Counted from the stretch's first letter, positions 1 through 6,389 are shown. The stretch is DNA of 11,272 nt from Methanobacteriota archaeon (GCA_003230355.1 QIDD01000011.1:1-11272); one strand, 5' to 3'. Notes: generated by a model not told the origin, from the sequence alone. A program made the numbers and translations.

Positions 1-149
1 ATAAAAACGGTGTCATAACCTGCGATTCGGCAGAGCCGCGCGAAAATATCTGCTGGCAGATGAGACCCTGCGATATTACCGATGTGCGGCACATTGTTCA
101 CATAGGGCAGCGCGCATGTAATCAGGATTTTTTCAGTTATTTCAATCAC
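1..149 (-). CDS. metG: Methionyl-tRNA synthetase, N-terminal part (5' end only; runs off the window)
   Basis: The reverse strand gives 49 codons from a GTG start. They begin V/M-I-E-I-T-E-K-I-L-I-T and run into ALPYVNNVPHIGNIAGSHLP and a DIFARLCRIAGYDTV segment. This is the start of the class I Rossmann domain of MetRS, which charges tRNA-Met in the cytoplasm. The segment PHIGN is the HIGH signature, in the variant usual for archaeal and eukaryotic MetRS. A TAG stop lies directly upstream in frame (150-152) and there is no ATG nearby, so GTG at 147-149 is the only sensible start. A GGGAG-like element is about 11 bases upstream, and a TATA element about 31 bases upstream suggests a very short leader. 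The gene is divergent from metK. The rest of the gene is outside the window, so the KMSKS loop and anticodon domain cannot be checked. Confidence 0.93.
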   Translation of the reverse strand, partial: MIEITEKILITCALPYVNNVPHIGNIAGSHLPADIFARLCRIAGYDTVF

Positions 150-173
150 CTAGGTTTAGACTCCCACTAGGGG

Positions 174-185
174 TATTTATAAATA
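174..185. promoter_or_regulatory. Palindromic TATA element shared by metG and metK
   Basis: TATTTATAAATA is a perfect 12-base palindrome in the metG-metK gap. Its centre is about 31 bases from the metG GTG, as expected for a nearly leaderless archaeal transcript. Read the other way it would give metK a leader of about 60 bases containing the GGTGA ribosome-binding site. Promoter function is inferred from sequence and position only. Confidence 0.6.
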
Positions 186-228
186 TATGCAGACCGCAGC
201 TTCGAACGTCCCCTGTTGTGTGCAAAAG

Positions 229-239
229 AAATAAATATC
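229..239 (+). promoter_or_regulatory. Second candidate TATA box for metK
   Basis: AAATAAATATC follows an A/G-rich stretch (AAAAG) that could act as a BRE. It would place transcription start near 260, just ahead of the metK ribosome-binding site. It competes with the palindromic element at 174-185, and the sequence does not say which is used. Confidence 0.35.
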
Positions 240-262
240 AAACTCAATGTGTCACTACTTGT

Positions 263-267
263 GGTGA
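263..267 (+). promoter_or_regulatory. Ribosome-binding site that decides the metK start
   Basis: GGTGA lies 6 bases before ATG 274. An in-frame TTG at 271 would sit only 3 bases from it, so ATG 274 is preferred. Confidence 0.6.
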
Positions 268-273
268 ATCTTG

Positions 274-1443
274 ATGAAAGGACGACATTTCTTTACCTCT
301 GAATCTGTAACCGAAGGCCATCCCGATAAGGTGTGTGACAGGATTTCTGACTCCGTGCTAGACGCGGCGCTCACCGTTGACCCTGAGAGCAGGGTTGCCT
401 GTGAATGCCTGGTGACAACCAACTTCCTTGTTGTGGCAGGCGAGATAACAACTAAGGCAGAGCTTGACATTGACAGGATTGCTCGCGCGGCGATAAAAGA
501 CATCGGCTACACAGATGAAAAAATCGGATTCGACTACAAAACAGTTGAAATACTCGACAAGGTAGACGCGCAGTCGCCTGACATTTCAATGGGTGTCACA
601 GCAACTGGTGAGAAGGAGCAGGGCGCGGGAGATCAGGGCATGATGTTCGGCTACGCGACAAACGAAACACCGGAATATCTGCCCCTTGCAATATCGCTTT
701 CACACAAGCTCACAGCCCGCCTCGCAGAGCTTCGTAAAAATAAAACGCTGCCCTACCTTCGGCCTGACGGCAAAGCCCAGGTGACAGTGGAATACCGGAA
801 TGGAACTCCGATGCGTGTTGACGCGGTTGTAATCGCGGCCCAGCACGATGAAAACATATCCAGAGAGGAGATGCGAAGAGACATAGTCGAGCAGGTGATA
901 AAGCCTGTTGTTGGCGATTTTTTAGATGATGCAACCAAGTTTCATGTGAACGAGACCGGGCGCTTCGTGGTTGGCGGGCCCCACGGCGACACAGGTGTTA
1001 CTGGGCGAAAAATCATTGTTGACACATATGGCGGCAGTGGCCGCCATGGCGGCGGAGCATTTAGCGGCAAAGACCCCTCTAAGGTGGATCGCAGCGGAAC
1101 ATATATGGCGCGTTATGCTGCGAAAAACGTTGTGGCCGCAGGGCTCGCAGACTCATGCGAGGTGCAGGTGGCCTATGCCATCGGCGTGTCTGAGCCGATC
1201 TCAATCTTTGTCGACACCTTTGGAACCGGCAAAATCCCGGATGAAAGGATTGCTGAGCTTGTGAAATCTGTCTTCGACTTTCGGCCAGCCGCCATGATTG
1301 AAAAGCTAAAGCTCAAACGCCCGATCTACAGCAAGACCGCGGCCAATGGTCACTTCGGACGAGACGACCCGGACTTTACATGGGAGCAGACAGACATGGC
1401 TGATGTCCTAAAGAAAGAAGCAGGGATTGCGGTAACTGTCTAG
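274..1443 (+). CDS. metK: S-adenosylmethionine synthetase, bacterial type
   Basis: The 389-residue product makes S-adenosylmethionine from ATP and methionine in the cytoplasm. All signatures of the bacterial/eukaryotic MetK family are present: GHPDK (15-19), DAQSPDI (near 99-105), the active-site loop [12 protein letters not shown] (117-128), [13 protein letters not shown] (234-246) and the glycine-rich [16 protein letters not shown] (259-274). Length matches the family's usual 380-400. The ORF could be opened at TTG 271, but ATG 274 has GGTGA at 6 bases and gives the normal N-terminus ([15 protein letters not shown]). The gene stands alone, divergent from metG and convergent with the operon ending at 1485. 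Most archaea instead carry a distinct, highly diverged archaeal SAM synthetase, so this copy is probably a lateral acquisition (inference). Its base composition blends with neighbouring genes, so any transfer would be old. Confidence 0.97.
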   Translation: MKGRHFFTSESVTEGHPDKVCDRISDSVLDAALTVDPESRVACECLVTTNFLVVAGEITTKAELDIDRIARAAIKDIGYTDEKIGFDYKTVEILDKVDAQSPDISMGVTATGEKEQGAGDQGMMFGYATNETPEYLPLAISLSHKLTARLAELRKNKTLPYLRPDGKAQVTVEYRNGTPMRVDAVVIAAQHDENISREEMRRDIVEQVIKPVVGDFLDDATKFHVNETGRFVVGGPHGDTGVTGRKIIVDTYGGSGRHGGGAFSGKDPSKVDRSGTYMARYAAKNVVAAGLADSCEVQVAYAIGVSEPISIFVDTFGTGKIPDERIAELVKSVFDFRPAAMIEKLKLKRPIYSKTAANGHFGRDDPDFTWEQTDMADVLKKEAGIAVTV

Positions 1444-1477
1444 AAACTCTACTCATCAAGTCTCATATCATTTCTCT

Positions 1478-1502
1478 AAAGTCTTCACTTTTTCTTCTCC
1501 TG
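1478..1502 (+). terminator. Possible T-rich terminator after metK
   Basis: About 40 bases beyond the metK stop the plus strand has AGTCTTCACTTTTTCTTCTCC, a pyrimidine/T-rich tract without a clear hairpin, as in many archaeal terminators. It overlaps the end of the convergent gene, so the T-richness may partly be lysine codons of that gene (its tail ends EKKK). Confidence 0.3.
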
Positions 1503-1985
1503 AAATTTCAAATAGACTTTGTAGAGTAACAAGCTCAAAACAACTCCAATAACTAAAGGAATTGTAATAAAAATCAAAACAAACGGAAGGCGGGTCCAGA
1601 ACGACATCTCTTTTCCCACTAAAAGTGGATAGGTCAGTGGATTAATAATGTGATCATCAATCTGCAATGCTAAAAATCCAGGGAAAAAAAGAAGGGCGGA
1701 TATAAACACAAAAAAATCATTTATTCGTCCATGTCCAAAAGCAACTAAAGAAAAAAAGAACCATAAAATAATGCTTATTAATCCCCATATCCCCCCAATA
1801 ATTGAAACTTTCTCCCACGATTCAAATTTATGGGTTTTAACAGGTGCAATGAATTTTCCAATCAAAGCACCAACTAAAGGTAGGGAAATCCATACTATAT
1901 TTGAGGCAGGTCTTTGAAGTATTCCAGATAATCCTAATATGCTTATTATCGCTCCAATCACTGCTCCTTTTTTCCACGCTTTCAA
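1485..1985 (-). CDS. Small hydrophobic multi-pass membrane protein, unknown family (paralogue of the protein at 6382-6729)
   Basis: I do not recognise this 166-residue protein. It has about five hydrophobic segments (roughly residues 6-23, 29-47, 60-84, 91-109 and 132-158) and a basic tail (KFQEKKK), and should be an integral membrane protein. An internal repeat is visible: AWKKGAVIGAIISIL (3-17) resembles SWEKVSIIGGIWGLI (56-70). The second copy matches AWEKGAMAGGLWGLL in the protein encoded at 6382-6729. The start is TTG at 1983-1985, one base after the DUF354 stop, with GAGGTGA 6 bases ahead of it inside the DUF354 gene, so translation is probably coupled. It is the last gene of the GT4-DUF354 operon. 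The DNA is much more AT-rich than its neighbours: about 30% G+C at 1501-1560 against about 48% in metK at 541-600. That points to a different origin or relaxed selection. Its function cannot be stated. Confidence 0.8.
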   Translation of the reverse strand: MKAWKKGAVIGAIISILGLSGILQRPASNIVWISLPLVGALIGKFIAPVKTHKFESWEKVSIIGGIWGLISIILWFFFSLVAFGHGRINDFFVFISALLFFPGFLALQIDDHIINPLTYPLLVGKEMSFWTRLPFVLIFITIPLVIGVVLSLLLYKVYLKFQEKKK

Positions 1986-1986
1986 C

Positions 1987-2952
1987 TTATGTCACCTCTT
2001 GCGCTGCTTCTTTTATCACTTCAAATGGATCGTCGAATGTTTTTCGAATCCCTTCAGCCTTTTTCTTGAAACCCTTCTCTGCCAGCAGAGATTCGACATC
2101 AAAATCAAGCGATGTGGTGTGATACATTAGCCCCAGTTTGATAAGGAATCGATCCACGCCAAGCAGCTCCTGGGAATAGAAAGAGACGGCAGGGACTCCG
2201 AGGATTGCAGCTTCACGGTTCATCGTCCCGCCTCCGCCGAAAAACGCCTTTGCATGATAGATGAGGTTAAGTGAGTCAACTCCTTCGAGATGAACGGCAT
2301 TTTGATATTTTTCACCGCTTCTCGGTAGCACCACCACTTTGTATCCCCGCCTGTTGAGCCTGTCGATCAGCCCTTGGGTTTCACTCTGTTTTTGGAAATA
2401 GGCAGCCGTCATTGGCTCAGGCCGGACGACAACATACTCGCCAAGCTCTGTCACAGAGGATTTGTCTGGTTTGAACCCTTTGAGATGAGTTGCCTCGCAG
2501 ACACCGTTAAAAGTGTGGGTTCGCTGCGAGTCAGCACCCTGACTCTGGATTATTTGCTGGTCCAGTGCGGCAGGCGTGATGAGCGATGTGACAAGGGGCA
2601 GTGTAAGCCTGTTCTGCTGTTCTGCATGTTCGTTGTCAAGTATGAAAATGCTGGGTACGCCAAGGCCGAATGCCACGCGCGCAAGCTCAACAGAGTGTTT
2701 GGCAAGGGCATATTCAACATCATGTTTTGAGACAAACTCTGCAAGCTCTGAGACCCGTCGGCTGCTCTCGATTAACTTGGATTTAGGGTCTTTTCCACCG
2801 TGACGGCCAATAACAGTGTATTCAATACCGTTTTGATCAAGCAGCCCGGTAAGCCCTCCGAAATCACGGGTTGTTACAAAACACTCATGGCTTCTGATAA
2901 AGTCACGAAAGAATAGGACATGTGGTTGATTCGTGATATCCAGCCAGATCAT
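1987..2952 (-). CDS. DUF354 family protein (GT-B-fold, glycosyltransferase-like)
   Basis: The 321-residue protein starts MIWLDITNQPHVLFF, the typical opening of the DUF354 family, with a first Rossmann-like half. The segment DNEHAEQQNRLTLP lies at 106-119. The conserved GGGGTMNREAAILGVPAVSF (239-258) resembles the donor-binding loop of GT-B sugar transferases and UDP-GlcNAc 2-epimerases. No signal peptide or membrane segment is evident, so it is probably cytoplasmic or membrane-associated. Its ATG overlaps the stop of the upstream GT4 gene (ATGA), with a GAGGTGA site 4 bases before it, so the two are translationally coupled. DUF354 genes are known as uncharacterised members of surface-polysaccharide loci. 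A role in modifying the lipid-linked sugar made by the GT4 enzyme is an inference from this pairing. The exact reaction is unknown. Confidence 0.88.
   Translation of the reverse strand: MIWLDITNQPHVLFFRDFIRSHECFVTTRDFGGLTGLLDQNGIEYTVIGRHGGKDPKSKLIESSRRVSELAEFVSKHDVEYALAKHSVELARVAFGLGVPSIFILDNEHAEQQNRLTLPLVTSLITPAALDQQIIQSQGADSQRTHTFNGVCEATHLKGFKPDKSSVTELGEYVVVRPEPMTAAYFQKQSETQGLIDRLNRRGYKVVVLPRSGEKYQNAVHLEGVDSLNLIYHAKAFFGGGGTMNREAAILGVPAVSFYSQELLGVDRFLIKLGLMYHTTSLDFDVESLLAEKGFKKKAEGIRKTFDDPFEVIKEAAQEVT
1992..1998 (-). promoter_or_regulatory. Ribosome-binding site inside the DUF354 gene for the TTG-started membrane protein
   Basis: On the minus strand GAGGTGA ends 6 bases before TTG 1985. It matches the archaeal 16S tail (ATCACCTCC) and fixes this unusual start codon. 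Confidence 0.7.
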
Positions 2953-3851
2953 ATGATCACCTCATAGGCTACGGCGAGCGCTGTGAAAAATGCTTCGACC
3001 ATCCAGACCCGCCTGACCACTTCTTTTTCGCTCATCGCTTTTTGCCTCAGAAACAGCCGTGCAAGGGAGAGGTTTGTGTCTTTTGGTATGTAGAGTTTTC
3101 CATCCCGGACTTCGGTGGGCTTCTGCGTCTCACGGCTCATCACACCTGCCGAGCTGAATTTTAAAGCTGCATCAGCTATGTAGGGGGTGAAGATCAAAAG
3201 ACCTGGGATGTAGAGCCGTCCCAAAAGTATCGAGGAAAAGAGCGCTGATCCGATTATGAGCGTGCCCACGTCGCCTGGAAAGACGCTTGCAGGAAATCTG
3301 TTGTAATAGAGAAATGCCAGGAGCGCTCCAGCCATGGTTGAGGCGATTATGAAGCTGTGGATTTCTCCTGTCAGATATGCTGTGGCGGCTATGCCGAGAG
3401 ATGCGATTGCGCCTGTTCCGATCTCAAGTCCGTTGAAGCCCGCGAGCATGTTGGTGAAGTTCACGGCGGCCATGAAGAGAAATCCTATTATCAGAATTGT
3501 TGCTACACCTTTGAATCCAAGCCCCCAAGTGAGAAAAACTCCGATAACATAGAACGACGAAATTTTCTGCACTGCCGAGAGCCGTGTGTAGTGGTCGATT
3601 ATTCCAAGTGTTCCGATCATAATCAGCGCGAGGATTGGAAACAATAGCTCGCCTGCGCCGATGAAATAATGATATGTGAGCACTACAAGAGTTGCGAAAA
3701 ACACTGATATTCCGCCGAGCTCGGGAACCTTGATTTTGCCTTCTTTGTGCAGGTCAACACCAACAACTCCGCGGTTGAAAAAGAACTTTGCAACAGGAGG
3801 GGTTGCGATGAAGGTCAAAATGAATGCTGAGAGAAAGGGAAGGAGCAACAT
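2949..3851 (-). CDS. GT4-family sugar-phosphate transferase (MraY/WecA/DPAGT1/AglH-like)
   Basis: The 300-residue polytopic membrane protein belongs to the polyprenyl-phosphate N-acetylhexosamine-1-phosphate transferase family. It should move a sugar-1-phosphate from a UDP-sugar onto dolichyl or another polyprenyl phosphate at the cytoplasmic face of the membrane. Family marks are KVPELGG (41-47), the loop GIIDHYTRLSAVQK (83-96), NFTNMLAGFNGLEIG (131-145, the archaeal/eukaryotic version) and FPGDVGTL (191-198). A hydrophilic loop includes KPTEVRDGKLYIP (244-256). Most of the rest is hydrophobic, consistent with about ten membrane spans. The canonical Asp-Asp of the metal/catalytic motif (GxxDDxxxLS) reads Asp86-His87 here, an unusual change. 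ATG 3851 has no ribosome-binding site but a TATA element about 27 bases upstream, so it is likely leaderless. It heads the operon with DUF354. The sugar and lipid are not decidable from sequence. Confidence 0.9.
   Translation of the reverse strand: MLLLPFLSAFILTFIATPPVAKFFFNRGVVGVDLHKEGKIKVPELGGISVFFATLVVLTYHYFIGAGELLFPILALIMIGTLGIIDHYTRLSAVQKISSFYVIGVFLTWGLGFKGVATILIIGFLFMAAVNFTNMLAGFNGLEIGTGAIASLGIAATAYLTGEIHSFIIASTMAGALLAFLYYNRFPASVFPGDVGTLIIGSALFSSILLGRLYIPGLLIFTPYIADAALKFSSAGVMSRETQKPTEVRDGKLYIPKDTNLSLARLFLRQKAMSEKEVVRRVWMVEAFFTALAVAYEVII
2957..2963 (-). promoter_or_regulatory. Ribosome-binding site of the DUF354 gene
   Basis: GAGGTGA(TC) on the minus strand lies 4 bases before ATG 2952, within the last codons of the GT4 gene. 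It supports coupled translation through the ATGA overlap. Confidence 0.7.
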
Positions 3852-3874
3852 TGAAAATACGTGCAGAGCCGTGG

Positions 3875-3882
3875 ATATTTAG
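3875..3882 (-). promoter_or_regulatory. Candidate TATA box of the GT4-DUF354 operon
   Basis: CTAAATAT on the minus strand is centred about 27 bases upstream of ATG 3851. That spacing predicts transcription starting at or next to the start codon, and the absence of a ribosome-binding site agrees with a leaderless message. Confidence 0.5.
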
Positions 3883-3906
3883 AGGTTTTGGTCTGCGCCC
3901 AAAGAG

Positions 3907-3934
3907 TTTTATGTCTGGATTCAGCTATTAAAAG
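3907..3934 (+). promoter_or_regulatory. Candidate promoter elements of the nucleotidyltransferase-flippase operon
   Basis: Two AT-rich candidates are present: TTTTATG (3907-3913), which would give a leader of about 20 bases including the GGGG at 3947-3950, and CTATTAAAAG (3925-3934), which would give almost no leader. Which one is used cannot be told from sequence. Confidence 0.35.
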
Positions 3935-3958
3935 AGTGCATGCGAAGGGGAAGTAGAA

Positions 3959-4798
3959 ATGAAACCAAAAGCAATTGTTAGAGTTATGGAAGACACCTTC
4001 GGCGAGGTGTGGGCGGCCTGCCTCTATGGCTCGCAGGTCTGTGGATACGCGACAAGTGACAGTGACTATGATGTGCTTGTCGTGCTTGACGATTACGGGC
4101 CGGGTGTGAAATACACCTATGTTGACGCGGGATTTGAACTCGCTTTTCTCGGAGTGAGCCGTAGGGTGCTGGAAGATGACGCGCAGGATTCAGCATACGG
4201 AGGATTCATAGCAGACAGATTGATCAATCCTCTGAATCCAATTGTAAACAACGCCTACATTCGAAGCCAGGAGGTTGCGCGCAAAAAGACAATCATCGCC
4301 TGGGAGACAGAGAAACTAGTTTATCGATATAAGGAAAAATCAAAGTATCTCGACATTAACCTGCTCTATTATCCCTATAAAAAATGGCGTAAAATCGCAA
4401 GCGTCTACCATCCCTATAAGTACAGCATTGAAAACGTGCTTCGATCTGATCTGCGAAGAAAAAACCTGGACGCTCTGCTCCCAGGATTTCAAAGAGCAAT
4501 AGAGGAGCTGGATATTCTATCAGAAACATATCCCGGCTGGTATCGGCCTGGAGAAGAGTTTATCAAAAAAACCCTGAGCCGCACCTTGAAACCTGGGCTT
4601 GAGCGGGCAAAGATTGCTGAGCGCGAAATTGAAGGTGTGGTCGCGCGATACCTCACCCACAGCAGGGCTGGCGACTCTGACCGTGACCTCATCATAAAAG
4701 AAGTTCTGAGCAAGGTGAAGCGTGAGGTCCGCCAGATAGGGGAGAAAAAAACTAAATCAGCTCTCATCGACCCAAAACGGTTTTTAATCAGGCCGTAA
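3959..4798 (+). CDS. Pol-beta superfamily nucleotidyltransferase with a long basic C-terminal region
   Basis: The 279-residue protein opens with a minimal nucleotidyltransferase domain. The signature is YGSQVCGYATSDSDYDVLVV (23-42), with Gly24-Ser25 and the metal-binding pair Asp36 and Asp38 at the family spacing (GS-x10-D-x-D). Glu60, at the start of the next beta strand (FELAFLG), could be the third carboxylate. Residues from about 70 onward do not match a family I know. They are predicted mostly helical and rich in Lys, Arg and Tyr (YYPYKKWRKIASVYHPYKY lies near 137-155), and end in a basic tail. The domain normally transfers a nucleoside monophosphate to a protein, RNA or small molecule. 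The target here is unknown. GGGG lies 8 bases before the ATG. The flippase-like gene starts 8 bases after the stop, so they form one operon, which hints at a membrane-lipid or glycan-linked role (inference). A toxin-antitoxin MNT role is less likely because there is no HEPN partner. Confidence 0.82.
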   Translation: MKPKAIVRVMEDTFGEVWAACLYGSQVCGYATSDSDYDVLVVLDDYGPGVKYTYVDAGFELAFLGVSRRVLEDDAQDSAYGGFIADRLINPLNPIVNNAYIRSQEVARKKTIIAWETEKLVYRYKEKSKYLDINLLYYPYKKWRKIASVYHPYKYSIENVLRSDLRRKNLDALLPGFQRAIEELDILSETYPGWYRPGEEFIKKTLSRTLKPGLERAKIAEREIEGVVARYLTHSRAGDSDRDLIIKEVLSKVKREVRQIGEKKTKSALIDPKRFLIRP

Positions 4799-4806
4799 AA
4801 AGATAG

Positions 4807-5841
4807 ATGGCTATTATGAACAATAAATCCATTGCAAAAAAAGTTGTAACCGCACTTGTTATGTTCGGCGTTCTCGCAGTTCTCATAATCAGCGTGGACT
4901 GGCAGCAGGCCTACACGGTGATACAACAGGGAAATCCAGTTTTCATCGCAGCAGCGCTTGCAGTGACCCTGGCGCGATTTATTATTTGGAGTGTTAAATG
5001 GCGCAGAACGATTTCGCCTCTTGCCAGCATATCGCTTTCCAAGGTTTTTCCAGCGCTTATGACAGGTGTTTTTTTAAATCAACTGACGCCTGGACGCGAC
5101 ACTGGTGGAGAACCGGTGCGAGCATATTATATCAGCAGATACACTGGTCTTAAAAAACGCCAGGTCCTGGCTACAATAATTGTTGACAAGAGCGGGAACT
5201 ACATTGCAATCGGCTCATTCATCGGATTTGCGATACTCTTTATCACACTCTACATGGATGTAGCATCATCAATCAAATTTCTCTTTGAAGCTGTGCTCAT
5301 ATTGTTTCTGCTCGCTGTTGTTTCAGCAGTGTATGTGAAGAAAAACCTGGAGCCGCCGCTTCTCTCGGCGAAGATACTTCGGCGGATATATTTCTTCGGA
5401 CCCTTGAAAAAGATCAGGGGCAAGTTCCAATCCTACGCTGTGTTTGAAGACTATGTAATGGAGCGTGTGACAGAGTTTATCACAACCCTTCGAGAGCTAA
5501 TCGGTGAGAAGAAAAATGTGCGCGACAACCTGCTTTTGTCATTTCTCATCTGGCTCATGGTCTTTATAAAAACATGGCTCATCTTTCTGGCCTTCGGCGA
5601 GGAGGTGAGCATTTTCATGGTAATCGCGGTTGAAGCCATATCCATCCTCCTAGGCATCATATCATTCTTGCCCGGCGGCGTGGGGGCAACGGAGATAACT
5701 ATGATCGCACTTTTTCGCTCAGCCGGAATAAACGTAGAGATAGCAACAGCCGTAACGATTGTTAGCCGCGGCATATACTACGTCTTTTCGCTTGGACTGG
5801 GATACCTGTCATTTATGTATCTCAAGCTGCGACCCACATAA
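4807..5841 (+). CDS. AglD/LPG-synthase-type flippase-fold membrane protein (UPF0104 family)
   Basis: The 344-residue protein has about seven or eight membrane spans, for example near 13-30, 44-62, 131-149, 157-176, 242-263 and 271-288. The two family motifs are present: NQLTPGRDTGGEPVRAYYIS (91-110) and FLPGGVGATE (287-296). This is the domain found in bacterial lysylphosphatidylglycerol synthase (MprF) and after the glycosyltransferase domain of haloarchaeal AglD. Here it stands alone, without a catalytic partner domain. Such proteins are thought to flip or bind isoprenoid- or glycerophosphate-linked lipids in the cytoplasmic membrane. No strong ribosome-binding site is seen. ATG 4807 and ATG 4816 are both possible starts, differing by three residues. 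It follows the nucleotidyltransferase by 8 bases and stands near the divergent GT4 operon, which fits lipid-linked sugar handling (inference). Confidence 0.88.
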   Translation: MAIMNNKSIAKKVVTALVMFGVLAVLIISVDWQQAYTVIQQGNPVFIAAALAVTLARFIIWSVKWRRTISPLASISLSKVFPALMTGVFLNQLTPGRDTGGEPVRAYYISRYTGLKKRQVLATIIVDKSGNYIAIGSFIGFAILFITLYMDVASSIKFLFEAVLILFLLAVVSAVYVKKNLEPPLLSAKILRRIYFFGPLKKIRGKFQSYAVFEDYVMERVTEFITTLRELIGEKKNVRDNLLLSFLIWLMVFIKTWLIFLAFGEEVSIFMVIAVEAISILLGIISFLPGGVGATEITMIALFRSAGINVEIATAVTIVSRGIYYVFSLGLGYLSFMYLKLRPT

Positions 5842-5891
5842 TATGTATTTTAACAATTCTGCATCATGTCTTCTCCAGAAACCATTATAAC

Positions 5892-5902
5892 GTTATATTT
5901 AC
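5892..5902 (+). promoter_or_regulatory. Candidate TATA box of the iron-sulfur protein gene
   Basis: GTTATATTTAC is centred about 26 bases before ATG 5922, the spacing of a leaderless archaeal transcript. The GAAGGA at 5914-5919 is only 2 bases from the ATG, too close for normal use. The 80-base gap before it is otherwise featureless. Confidence 0.5.
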
Positions 5903-5921
5903 AACACTGCTTTGAAGGAAT

Positions 5922-6389
5922 ATGTCGAAAACACCAATTGAGATACGCAGGCTCCTGCCCAATACAAACTGCGGGGAGTGTAGTCTTCCGAGCTGCATGG
6001 CCTTTGCCGTGAAGTTTCTAAAGGGTGATGTGCGCGCCAGCGACTGCCCGCCGATGGCAAAGCCGGAAAACATCGGCAAGAGAATCGCGCTCAAAGAGCT
6101 TGAAGCAACTATTCAGGATACAACGGCAACACGGCTCGTGATACGCGGCGATCTCTGCACCGGCTGCGGGAACTGTGTCGTGGCCTGCCCGCTCAACGTA
6201 TCTGTGAGCCAGGAGGTTTCAGGCGGCAAGGGCCCGCTCACAAAAGAGGTTATAATGAACGTGAAAGACGGCATCATCTCGGTCCTCAACATCGACATCT
6301 GCCGCAGGAACGAAAGCGACATTGAATCCGAGCCCTGCCGAATATGCATCGACGTCTGCCCCATCAAAGGAGCAATAGACTTTATTTAA
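5922..6389 (+). CDS. Iron-sulfur protein: 4Fe-4S (CdhD/PF04060-type) domain plus a two-cluster ferredoxin domain
   Basis: The 155-residue soluble protein has twelve cysteines arranged for three [4Fe-4S] clusters. Residues 12-43 (LPNTNCGEC...DCP) carry Cys17, 20, 25 and 42, the C-x2-C-x4-C-x16-C pattern of the small 4Fe-4S domain found in acetyl-CoA decarbonylase/synthase and RnfB-like proteins. A normal ferredoxin motif follows (Cys79, 82, 85, 89; CTGCGNCVVACP). The third set is Cys127, 139, 142 and 146 with an 11-residue insert after the first cysteine. The segment between them (GGKGPLTKEV) recalls iron-sulfur subunits linked to formylmethanofuran dehydrogenases, which would suit a methanogen-like host. 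That link is from memory and uncertain. It is probably an electron carrier or an iron-sulfur subunit of a larger redox complex. It looks monocistronic, and its stop overlaps the end of the opposite gene by 8 bases. Confidence 0.87.
   Translation: MSKTPIEIRRLLPNTNCGECSLPSCMAFAVKFLKGDVRASDCPPMAKPENIGKRIALKELEATIQDTTATRLVIRGDLCTGCGNCVVACPLNVSVSQEVSGGKGPLTKEVIMNVKDGIISVLNIDICRRNESDIESEPCRICIDVCPIKGAIDFI

Noticed and set aside
255..1264. Open frames inside metK on both strands (255-503 -, 710-938 -, 971-1264 +)
   Set aside because: They lie within a fully conserved metK frame, show no family motifs or ribosome-binding sites, and arise from its GC-rich codons.
2374..2803. Plus- and minus-strand frames inside the DUF354 gene
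   Set aside because: They are antisense or out of frame to a conserved coding frame, with low-complexity, unrecognisable products.
3334..3882. Cysteine-containing plus-strand frames antisense to the GT4 gene (for example 3357-3647)
   Set aside because: The cysteines do not form a metal-binding pattern and the opposite frame carries all GT4 motifs.
3959..4798. Nucleotidyltransferase as the antitoxin of an MNT-HEPN toxin-antitoxin pair
   Set aside because: The protein is far longer than minimal MNT antitoxins and its operon partner is a membrane flippase-fold protein, not a HEPN toxin.
4489..4926. 145-codon minus-strand frame across the nucleotidyltransferase-flippase junction
   Set aside because: It has no recognisable domain and spans two co-directional real genes, so it is a chance open frame.
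5451..5774. 107-codon minus-strand frame inside the flippase-like gene
   Set aside because: It is antisense to the conserved PGG motif region and its composition reflects the reverse complement of hydrophobic codons.
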